Source: Streptomyces sp. Ru73
GTDB lineage: Bacteria; Actinomycetota; Actinomycetes; Streptomycetales; Streptomycetaceae
Direction of reading: 5' to 3'
Assembly (NCBI RefSeq): GCF_002920575.1
Contig: NZ_PQSQ01000061.1
Coordinates: forward strand, 1 to 49,464
Length of the DNA: 49,464 bases
Part shown: positions 32,548 to 40,263 of the stretch, one piece after another
Numbering within the stretch: the first letter of the stretch is position 1
Layout: each line of letters opens with the position of its first letter
Translations under genes and position numbers: made by a program
Notes under the pieces: generated by a model
Seen by the model: the letters and a program-made list of their open reading frames with translations, nothing else
What the model was told of the DNA's origin: nothing
The model's database searches: none

Positions 32548-35500
32548 GTGACGGGGACACCCCCCGGCAGCCCCAGCACGGACAGGGCTGGGAGCCACTG
32601 CCGCAGGGCGAGTACGACCAGGAGGCCACGGCCTTCGTTCAGCTGCCCGACGACCTGGACGCGTACGGGCTGAACGCGTACGGCCCGGGCGCGCACGGTG
32701 CGGGCGGCTATGCCCACGGCGCGTACGGCGCGGCCATTTACGGGGCGCACGGCGCCGCGGGCGCGCAGGGCGCGGGCGCCGGTGAACCGCACGGCGGCTA
32801 CGGCGCGGAGGGCGAGGCGGGCGCCGCCGGCGCGCCCCAGTACGCCTACGGTGCCGACCCCCTCGCGGCCCCCGGACACGGGTACATCCCGCCGGACTAC
32901 TTCCCCGGCGCGGGCGACGGCGCCGCGGCTTCCGGCGACGCCGCGAACAACGGTGCGGCTGCCTCGCCGTACGCGGCCCCGGCGGGCGGCGCGGGCACCG
33001 ACCCCGCGGCGACCGGCCAGTGGACCATGCCCTTCGTCGACCCGACGGCGGGCGCGCCGGCGATGCAGTACGACGTCGGTGCCCAGGGCGGCGTGCCCCA
33101 GGGAGGCGTGCCCGAGAGCGGCGTGCCCGAGGGCGGAGAGCAGGGCGGTGCCTCCGGAGCCGGCGACGGCGGCCGGGACGCGGACGGGCCGGACACGGTG
33201 GAGTGGCCGGTCGCGGGCGCGGCCGATGCGCACGGACAGCCGGGCGCGAACGGGCAGCCGGGCGCGGACGGCGGCTTCGACGGCGGTGCGGGCTACGGCG
33301 CCGACGGCACGTTCGGCGCGGGCGCCGGCCAGTGGGCCGTGCCCACCGCCGGTGACGAGGTGCTGGAGGAGTCCGGCGAGTACCTGGTCGAGGACGAGCG
33401 CCGCCCGCACAGCGGTTACCCGATCCACGGCACCGCTCCCGAGGCCACCGGGCACTGGAACTTCTCGGCGGGCCTCGGCACGGCCCCCGACGCCCCGGCG
33501 GACCCGGCCCAGGGCGCACCGGACGCGGGGCACACGGACCCGGTGCACACGGACGCGGCGGCCGGCGCGGACGCATCCGCCGGTCCGGGCGCGGCGCCCG
33601 GCGGCGAGGGCCAGGACGGCGCCGGCACCGCGCGCGCGGGCGAGCCCGGGCTGCCGCAGCAGGCCGCACCGCAGCACGTCGGCCCGTACCACGTGGGGCC
33701 GCACCCCGCGGCCCAGAACGCGCTGCAGTACGGCGGATACGGGACCAGCGACGCCCCCGGAGCACCCGGTGCCGCCGTGCAGTGGCAGTCCTCCGGAGAC
33801 CTGCCGGCGCCGCACCCCGGGGCCGCGGGCCACGCCCCGGCGCCGCACGGCGTGCCCCCCGTGGCGGGCGAGCAGTGGCCGAGCCCCGGCCGCGCCACCC
33901 AACCGCCCTCGTACCAGGACCTGTTCAGCACCCCCGGTGGCGGCGGCATCGCGGACGGCATCGCCCTCGCCGACGCCCTGGTCTCCGGCCGGACCACGCC
34001 GAAGCCGCTGGCCGAGTCGGCGCAGGCGGAGCAGCGGGCCGCCGTGCCCGCCGAGCCGCGGGCCACGCGCGCGGCGGACGAGCACACGAAGGCGGAGGAC
34101 GCACGCGCGGACGCGGGGGCCGAGCGCGTGGAGCCCCCGCTGGAGAACCGGGTGGAGAACCCGGCGGACAGCGCACCGGAGCACCCGGAAGCGAGCACCG
34201 GGCCGGGCCCGGGGGAGCAGGCTGTCGCGGAGAATGCCGCCCCGGAGCACGCCGCCGCGGAGCCCGAGGAGGCCCGGGCGGAGGCTCCTTCGGATGCGTC
34301 TGCGGACGCCTCCACGGGTGCCGTTGTCGCCGGCCCCGAAGGGGCGGCTCCCGTCGCGCCCGAGGAGGCGGCCGCCGCCGGGACTCCCGAGGCGCCTGCT
34401 GCCGAGGCACCCGAGGCACCCGCGGCACCCGCTGCCGCCGAGCCCGCCGCTCCTGAGACGGCTGCGGCTCCCGAGGCTGCTGCTGCCGAGGCGGGTGCCG
34501 TCGAGGCCGATGCTGCCGAGGCTGCCGGCCCCGAGGTGACGCAGGCCGCTGCGCCCGAGGCGTCCGAAGCGACCCCCGAGGCGCCGGACACCGCCGCGAC
34601 CGCCGTGACCGCGGCGCCCGAGGCCCCCGCCGAGACCGGTACCGACGCCAACACCGAAGCCGCCACCGGCACCGGCCCCGACGCGACCCCGGAAGCCGAG
34701 GCGCCGACCGCCCCCGAGGCGGACACCGCGCTGCCCACGGACACCGCACCGCAGGCAGCGGCCGAACCGCAGCCGGAGACCGGCCCCGAGGCGCAGGATG
34801 CCGCCCAGGCACCGGACTCCGCTCAAGCGCAGGACGCCCCTGCCCCGGACAACGACGAGACGGCCCGAGCCTCCCAGGAGCCCCAGACCCCCCAGGACGC
34901 CCTCGCGGCGCCTGCCGGACCTGCCGGCCCCGAGGGAGCCCCCGCGGTCCCCGAAGAGGCTCCTGCCGCCCCGGAGGAGGCCCCTGCCGCCCCCGAAGAG
35001 GCGCTCGCCGCCGCCCTTCCGGTGGATCCCGCCCCGCACGCCGATCTGGAGCACCCGCGGGCCTCCTACGTCCTGGCCGTGAACGGCGTCGACCGCCCGG
35101 TCACGGATGCCTGGATCGGCGAGTCGCTGCTCTACGTGCTGCGCGAGCGGCTCGGCCTCGCGGGCGCCAAGGACGGCTGCTCCCAGGGGGAGTGCGGCGC
35201 CTGCTCCGTACAGGTCGACGGCCGCCTCGTGGCGTCCTGCCTGGTGCCCGCCGCGACCACCGCGGGCAGCGAGGTCCGTACGGTCGAGGGCCTGGCCAAG
35301 GACGGCACGCCCTCCGACGTGCAGCGCGCGCTGGCCGAGTCCGGCGCCGTGCAGTGCGGCTTCTGCATCCCGGGCATGGCCATGACCGTGCACGACCTGC
35401 TGGAGGGCAACCATGCCCCCACCGAGCTGCAGACCCGCCAGGCCCTGTGCGGCAACCTCTGCCGCTGCTCGGGGTACCGCGGCGTCCTGGACGCCGTGCA

Positions 35501-36422
35501 GGAGGTCGCCCGTGCCCGCAAGGAGGCGGCCCAGGCCGCCGCCGAGGCGCACGAGCAGGAGCACGCCGAGCCGCAGGACCAGCACCAGCACCAGGACCCG
35601 GCACAGGGCCATCAGGAGCCGGTCGCCCGCATCCCGCACCAGGCGGGCCCGGCCGACCCGAACGCGTACACGGGGGAGCAGTACGCCGAAGGGCAGTACG
35701 GCGGCGAGCAGTACGCCACCGAGCAGTACGCCGCCGAACCGCACTCCGAGGCGCAGCGCCCCGAGGACACGTATCCCGAGGACACGTACCAGGAGCAGGC
35801 GTACGGCGACGACGGGACGTCCGGCGGGCAGCCGTACACCGACCAGCCCTCGGAAGGCCAGGGCTTCCACGTCCCCGAGGGCGGGCACCTGCCCGAGGGC
35901 GGGCACGCCGCCGACGCGGCCGGTACGTACCCCGACGGCTCCTACGCCGACCCCGCGTACTCCGAGGGCACGTACGCCGACGGGACGTACCCCGAAGGCG
36001 GCTACGCGCAGGGCGGCTACCCCCAGGGCGGGTACGCCGACGGCACGTATCCGGACGGCACGTACCCCGAAGGCGTGCCCGGCGCCGACCAGTACGCCAC
36101 TCCCGGCTTCACCGGCGACCCGTACGGCGGCGCCGACCCGTACGCCGGTGCGGGGCCCGCGTACAACGGCGACCCGTACGCCACGCACGACTCGTACGGG
36201 CGTGACGCGCTCGCCGGCCATGACACCTCGTACGGGCGTGACGCGCTCGCCGGCCACGACTCCTACGGCCGGGACGCCCTCGGCGGCCAGGACGCGCTGA
36301 TCGAGGACCTGGACCCGGGCCTCGACCCGCATCCCGACCCGCAAACGCACCGCCACCCCCACCCCCACGACCCGAACACCCAGGGCCCGGGGGCCGACCC
36401 GCAATCGGGAGGCCTCGCATGA
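32544..36422 (+). CDS. Giant 2Fe-2S subunit of an XDH-like enzyme with disordered N- and C-terminal arms
   Basis: 1,292 residues. Only about 837-1000 is the canonical two-cluster ferredoxin-like subunit: C879, C884, C887 and C899 hold the plant-type cluster, and C938, C941, C973 and C975 the second. Typical proteins of this type are 160-200 residues. The N-terminal arm (1-835) is low complexity: Gly/Ala/Tyr-rich with repeated Trp motifs (GQWTMP, GQWAVP, GHWNFS), then Ala/Glu/Pro-rich. The C-terminal arm (1000-1292) has QYA/TYP/GGY repeats. Sampled codons keep G or C in the third position, so the long frame looks coding. Overlaps the next gene by ATGA. An internal GTG at 35022 could give a shorter form but lacks a ribosome binding site. 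Confidence 0.8.
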   Translation: MSDGDTPRQPQHGQGWEPLPQGEYDQEATAFVQLPDDLDAYGLNAYGPGAHGAGGYAHGAYGAAIYGAHGAAGAQGAGAGEPHGGYGAEGEAGAAGAPQYAYGADPLAAPGHGYIPPDYFPGAGDGAAASGDAANNGAAASPYAAPAGGAGTDPAATGQWTMPFVDPTAGAPAMQYDVGAQGGVPQGGVPESGVPEGGEQGGASGAGDGGRDADGPDTVEWPVAGAADAHGQPGANGQPGADGGFDGGAGYGADGTFGAGAGQWAVPTAGDEVLEESGEYLVEDERRPHSGYPIHGTAPEATGHWNFSAGLGTAPDAPADPAQGAPDAGHTDPVHTDAAAGADASAGPGAAPGGEGQDGAGTARAGEPGLPQQAAPQHVGPYHVGPHPAAQNALQYGGYGTSDAPGAPGAAVQWQSSGDLPAPHPGAAGHAPAPHGVPPVAGEQWPSPGRATQPPSYQDLFSTPGGGGIADGIALADALVSGRTTPKPLAESAQAEQRAAVPAEPRATRAADEHTKAEDARADAGAERVEPPLENRVENPADSAPEHPEASTGPGPGEQAVAENAAPEHAAAEPEEARAEAPSDASADASTGAVVAGPEGAAPVAPEEAAAAGTPEAPAAEAPEAPAAPAAAEPAAPETAAAPEAAAAEAGAVEADAAEAAGPEVTQAAAPEASEATPEAPDTAATAVTAAPEAPAETGTDANTEAATGTGPDATPEAEAPTAPEADTALPTDTAPQAAAEPQPETGPEAQDAAQAPDSAQAQDAPAPDNDETARASQEPQTPQDALAAPAGPAGPEGAPAVPEEAPAAPEEAPAAPEEALAAALPVDPAPHADLEHPRASYVLAVNGVDRPVTDAWIGESLLYVLRERLGLAGAKDGCSQGECGACSVQVDGRLVASCLVPAATTAGSEVRTVEGLAKDGTPSDVQRALAESGAVQCGFCIPGMAMTVHDLLEGNHAPTELQTRQALCGNLCRCSGYRGVLDAVQEVARARKEAAQAAAEAHEQEHAEPQDQHQHQDPAQGHQEPVARIPHQAGPADPNAYTGEQYAEGQYGGEQYATEQYAAEPHSEAQRPEDTYPEDTYQEQAYGDDGTSGGQPYTDQPSEGQGFHVPEGGHLPEGGHAADAAGTYPDGSYADPAYSEGTYADGTYPEGGYAQGGYPQGGYADGTYPDGTYPEGVPGADQYATPGFTGDPYGGADPYAGAGPAYNGDPYATHDSYGRDALAGHDTSYGRDALAGHDSYGRDALGGQDALIEDLDPGLDPHPDPQTHRHPHPHDPNTQGPGADPQSGGLA
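35640..36320 (+). repeat. Tyr/Gly-rich coding repeats in the 2Fe-2S subunit tail
   Basis: Short units such as EQYA, DTYPE, GGYAQGGYPQ and DGTYPDGTYPEG recur. At DNA level a 29-bp sequence at 36192-36220 is repeated exactly at 36228-36256 and imperfectly at 36261-36289, encoding YGRDALAGHD-type units. Confidence 0.8.
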
Positions 36423-38752
36423 CCGGCACGAACGAGGGCGCCGGCTCCGTCACCGTGACCGCCGCGCCCAGCAGCGCCCCGGCCGCCGCGACCGAGCCGC
36501 TGCCGCACGGCCTGGGCGCCTCGCTGCCGTCCGCCGACGCCCCCGCCAAGACCCAGGGCACCTTCCCGTACGCGGCCGACCTGTGGGCCGAGGGCCTGCT
36601 CTGGGCCGCGATCCTGCGCTCCCCGCACCCCCGCGCCCGCATCCTGTCGATCGACACCAAGCAGGCCGCCGAGATGCCGGGCGTACGGGCCGTCGTCACG
36701 CACGAGGACGTGCCGGGGGACGCCGGGCACGGGCGCGGCACGCCCGACCGGCCGGTCTTCGCCAAGGACGAGGTGCGCCACCACGGCGAGCCGATCGCGG
36801 CCATCGCCGCCGACCACCCGGACACCGCCCGGCTCGCGGCCGCCGCGATCGCCGTCGAGTACGAGGTGCTGGAGCCGGTCACCGACCCGCAACTGGCCTT
36901 CGAGGCCGAGCCGTTGCACCCGGACGGCAACCTCGTGCGGCACATCCCGCTGCGCTTCGGGGACCCCGAGGCGACCGGCGAGGTCGTCGTGGAGGGGCTG
37001 TACCGGATCGGCCGCCAGGACCCGGCGCCCATCGGTGCCGAGGCGGGGCTCGCCGTGCCGCGCCCGGACGGCGGCGTGGAGATCTACACGGCCGCCACCG
37101 ACCCGCACACCGACCGCGACCTCGCCGCCGCCTGCTTCGGGCTGCCGCAGGACAAGGTCAAGGTCGTGGTGACCGGCGTGCCGGGGGCGACGGCCGACCG
37201 CGAGGACCCCGGTATCCAGCTTCCGCTGGGCCTGTTGGCGCTGCGCACCGGCTGCCCGGTGAAGCTGGCCGCGACCCGCGAGGAGTCCTTCCTCTCGCAC
37301 GCCCACCGGCATCCGACGATCCTCCGCTACCGCCATCACGCCGACTCCGACGGCAAGCTGGTGAAGGTCGAGGCGCAGATCCTGATGGACGCGGGCGCGT
37401 ACGCCGACACCTCGGCCGACGCACTGGCTGCCGCGGTGTCCTTCGCCTGCGGGCCGTACGTCGTGCCGCACGCCTTCGTGGAGGGCTGGGCGGTACGGAC
37501 GAACAACCCGCCCGCCGGGCACCTGCGCGGCGAGGGCGCGATGCAGGTGTGCGCCGCGTACGAGGGCCAGATGGACAAGCTGGCGGCGAAGCTGGGGCTG
37601 GACCCGGCGGAGCTGCGGCTGCGCAACGCCATGGCCACCGGCGACATCCTGCCGACCTCCCAGACCGTGACCTGCCCGGCGCCGGTCGCCGAACTCCTCC
37701 AGGCCGTCAAGGACGCGCCGTTGCCCGACCTGCCGAAGGACGCGCCGCAGGAGGAGTGGCTGCTGCCGGGCGGCCCGGAGGGCGCGGGCGACCCGTCCGC
37801 CGTGCGCCGCGGTGTCGGGTACGGCATCGGCATGGTCCACATGCTCGGCGCCGAGGGCGCGGACGAGGTCTCCACGGCCACGGTCAAGGTCAACGGCTCG
37901 GTGGCGACGGTCATTTGTGCCGCCGTCGAGACCGGCTCCGGCTTCTCCACCCTCGCGCGCCAGATCGTCCAGGAGACGCTCGGCGTCGAAGAGGTGCACG
38001 TCGCGGCGGTCGACACCGACCAGCCGCCGGCCGGCGCCGCCTGCCACAGCCGGCACACCTGGGTCTCGGGCGGAGCCGTCGAGCGCGCGGCCAAGATGGT
38101 CCGTACGCAGCTCCTGCAGCCGCTCGCCCACAAGTTCGGCATGTCCACCGAACTCCTCCAGATCGCCGACGGCAAGATCACGTCCTACGACGGCGTCCTC
38201 AGCACCACGGTCGCGGAGGCGCTGGACGGCAAGGAACTGTGGGCCACGGCCCAGTGCCGCCCGCACCCCACCGAGCCGCTGGACGACACCGGCCAGGGCG
38301 ACGCCTTCGTGGGCCTCGCCTTCTGCGCGATCCGCTGCGTGGCCGACGTCGACATCGAGCTGGGCACGATCCGCGTCGTCGAGCTGTCCGTCGCGCAGGA
38401 CGTCGGCCGGGTACTGAACCCCGCCCAGCTGCGCGCCCGCATCGAGGCGGGCGTCACGCAGGGCCTGGGCGCGGCGCTCATGGAGAACCTGCGTACGACG
38501 CGGGGCCTGGTGCGCCATCCGGACCTGACCGGCTACCCGCTGCCGACCGCGCTCGACGCCCCGGACATCCGCATCGTCAAGCTCATCGAGGAGCGCGACG
38601 TGGTGGCCCCCTTCGGTGCCAAGCCGGTCTCCGCGGCGCCGGTCGTCGCGGCCCCGGCGGCGGTGGCCTCCGCGGTCCGCGCCGCCACCGGCCGCCCCAT
38701 AGGCCGCCTCCCCATCCGCCCCCAGGCCGCGGCCCTCACCCCGCTGACCTGA
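36419..38752 (+). CDS. XDH-family molybdopterin-binding subunit with altered active-site motifs
   Basis: 777 residues. The two-part fold of the xanthine dehydrogenase large subunit is clear: an N-terminal a/b hammerhead domain (GTFPYAADLWAEGLLWAAILRSPHPRARI; DEVRHHGEPIAAIAAD) followed by the molybdopterin domain. But the usual HFYLE motif is replaced by DPAPIGAEAG near 200, the RGFG motif reads RGEG, the GQG motif reads TGSG, and the GVGEPP loop reads PVSAAP (736-741), so the catalytic Glu is Ala739. It may use a different substrate or be inactive. ATGA overlap with the 2Fe-2S gene. Confidence 0.85.
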   Translation: MTGTNEGAGSVTVTAAPSSAPAAATEPLPHGLGASLPSADAPAKTQGTFPYAADLWAEGLLWAAILRSPHPRARILSIDTKQAAEMPGVRAVVTHEDVPGDAGHGRGTPDRPVFAKDEVRHHGEPIAAIAADHPDTARLAAAAIAVEYEVLEPVTDPQLAFEAEPLHPDGNLVRHIPLRFGDPEATGEVVVEGLYRIGRQDPAPIGAEAGLAVPRPDGGVEIYTAATDPHTDRDLAAACFGLPQDKVKVVVTGVPGATADREDPGIQLPLGLLALRTGCPVKLAATREESFLSHAHRHPTILRYRHHADSDGKLVKVEAQILMDAGAYADTSADALAAAVSFACGPYVVPHAFVEGWAVRTNNPPAGHLRGEGAMQVCAAYEGQMDKLAAKLGLDPAELRLRNAMATGDILPTSQTVTCPAPVAELLQAVKDAPLPDLPKDAPQEEWLLPGGPEGAGDPSAVRRGVGYGIGMVHMLGAEGADEVSTATVKVNGSVATVICAAVETGSGFSTLARQIVQETLGVEEVHVAAVDTDQPPAGAACHSRHTWVSGGAVERAAKMVRTQLLQPLAHKFGMSTELLQIADGKITSYDGVLSTTVAEALDGKELWATAQCRPHPTEPLDDTGQGDAFVGLAFCAIRCVADVDIELGTIRVVELSVAQDVGRVLNPAQLRARIEAGVTQGLGAALMENLRTTRGLVRHPDLTGYPLPTALDAPDIRIVKLIEERDVVAPFGAKPVSAAPVVAAPAAVASAVRAATGRPIGRLPIRPQAAALTPLT

Positions 38753-38760
38753 GGGCCGGG

Positions 38761-38952
38761 CTACTCGCTTCCGCCGCGCTCCTCGCCGCCCCGGGCCGCC
38801 TCCCCGGCCCGGGGCGGGAACGTCACGTCCCCCGCAGCCTCCTCGGCCACCTCGGCCTCCCGCCGGTCCTTGTCGGCCTTCTCCAGCTGATCCTTGTCGA
38901 CCCCGTCCACGGCATCCGCACTGGACCCGCCGGGCCCATAGGTCTCACCCAT
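38761..38952 (-). CDS. Small acidic hydrophilic protein
   Basis: 63 residues from the ATG at 38952, with AAGGAG 7 nt upstream. Sequence is charged and lacks Cys and Trp (DKDQLEKADKDRREAEVAEEAAGD), probably helical or disordered. It ends 8 nt from the end of the convergent molybdenum-subunit gene, and no terminator separates them. No function known to me. Confidence 0.7.
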   Translation of the reverse strand: MGETYGPGGSSADAVDGVDKDQLEKADKDRREAEVAEEAAGDVTFPPRAGEAARGGEERGGSE

Positions 38953-39073
38953 CACAGACTCCTTCCCACCGGCAAAGAACCATCCAGCCGCTGGGTACCG
39001 CACGAGGCCGCGCTTCATGCGGGACGCCCGAGAAAAGGGACGCCCCGGGCGCCGCCCGGGGGAGAAGAAAAAG

Positions 39074-39145
39074 AGGCCGTGGCGGGAATCGAACCCGCGT
39101 AACTCGCTTTGCAGGCGAGTCCCTGAACCACTCGGGCACACGGCC
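39074..39145 (-). tRNA. tRNA-Cys (GCA)
   Basis: 72 nt. The acceptor stem GGCCGTG pairs with CACGGCC, the anticodon stem GACTCGC/GCGAGTT surrounds CT-GCA-AA, and the T arm contains GGGTTCGATTCCC. CCA is not encoded. T-rich CTTTTTCTTCT follows and may terminate it. Confidence 0.95.
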
Positions 39146-39256
39146 GGGGGGTGGTGCGTGGGTTCGACAGTAGGGCGGGGCGGGGGCGGAGGGCCAGGGG
39201 GACGGGGCCGGTGCCATGGGGTTGTCATCGGGGGCAACACGGCGTTCATGAACGGG

Positions 39257-40141
39257 CTAGGGGAGGGGGGCCTCGCCGGTGTGGAGGAAGGTTTCCACGA
39301 GGGTGCGGAAGCGGTCCGGGTCGTCGATCCAGGGGTAGTGGCCGGCCAGGTGGAGGGGGCGGAGGCGGGCGTCGGGGAAGGACGCGGCGACCAGTTCGCC
39401 GGCGCGCATGCCGGAGAGGGCGTCGCGGTCGCCGGTGATGACCAGGACCGGGCAGGTGACGTCGCGGAGGGCCGTCAGCAGGGCCTCGCGGGTGCGGTCG
39501 TCGACCGACTGCCAGAAGCCGGCGCGGGGGACGGGGTTGAGCTGGCCGCCCTCGGTGGCCGCGTGGGCGCGCTGGGGCTCGTCCCAGCTGCCGTAGGCCA
39601 GGGGCGCGGCGCGCAGCAGGAGGTCGCGTACCTCGTCCATGTCGCCGGTCTCCGAGAGCCGCTGGACGGCGACGGAGGCGTCGGGCCACCACTCCTCGTG
39701 GGCGCGGGACTCGAAGATCTGCCGTGCGTCGTCGGGGAGTTCGCCCTGGAGGCGGGAGCCGGGGCAGACCAGGACCAGGCGGCTCAGCCGGTCCGGGTGG
39801 CCCGCCGCGTACGCCTGCGCGGTGGCCGCGGCGGCGCTGTGCGCGAGGAGGGCGAAGCGTTCCAGGCCGAGGTGGGCGCGGAGCGCCTCCAGGTCCTCGG
39901 CGAGCCGGGGGAAGGCGTAGGCGGCCGGGTCCTCGGCGGCCGGTGCCGACCCGGTGCCGCGGCTGTCCGGGACGATCAGCTGCCGGGCGGCGTCGAGCCC
40001 GCCCAGGCCGCCGAGGTAGTCGGCGTCCCGCGCCGGGCCGCCGGCCAGGCAGACCAGCGGCGGGAGCCCGGTCTCGGGCTCCTCGGGGCCGAGCACGCGG
40101 TAGGGCAGCTCGGTGCCGTCGTACGAGCGGTAATGAGGCAT
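39257..40141 (-). CDS. Alpha/beta hydrolase related to proline iminopeptidases
   Basis: 294 residues from the ATG at 40141. The oxyanion region is LAGGPARDADYLGGL, close to the HGGPG motif of prolyl aminopeptidases. The nucleophile elbow reads AHSAA with S102, instead of GxSxG. ITGDRDALS supplies the acid and AGHYPWIDDPDRF the histidine. Substrate uncertain: peptide, ester or lactone. It is divergent from an MFS gene with a 122-nt shared upstream region. Confidence 0.88.
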   Translation of the reverse strand: MPHYRSYDGTELPYRVLGPEEPETGLPPLVCLAGGPARDADYLGGLGGLDAARQLIVPDSRGTGSAPAAEDPAAYAFPRLAEDLEALRAHLGLERFALLAHSAAAATAQAYAAGHPDRLSRLVLVCPGSRLQGELPDDARQIFESRAHEEWWPDASVAVQRLSETGDMDEVRDLLLRAAPLAYGSWDEPQRAHAATEGGQLNPVPRAGFWQSVDDRTREALLTALRDVTCPVLVITGDRDALSGMRAGELVAASFPDARLRPLHLAGHYPWIDDPDRFRTLVETFLHTGEAPLP

Positions 40142-40251
40142 GCAGGCAGTGTGCCCGGATCGGGCGGACGGTCCCGTGCGCCGCGCGTCGTAGGTCCAGC
40201 GACGGACCGGAATTCGGGCGAACGACAGGGGCATGACCCGCCCGAGGCCCT

Positions 40252-40257
40252 TACTGT
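40252..40257 (+). promoter_or_regulatory. -10-like TACTGT before the MFS gene
   Basis: It ends 6 nt before the ATG at 40264; only GGCGGA lies between. A leaderless or very short-leader transcript is likely. Confidence 0.4.
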
Positions 40258-40263
40258 GGCGGA

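Noticed and set aside
32220..36404. Very long open frame antisense to the 2Fe-2S subunit gene
   Set aside because: It mirrors a GC-rich coding strand, overlaps the proven Fe-S domain and has no recognisable domain of its own.
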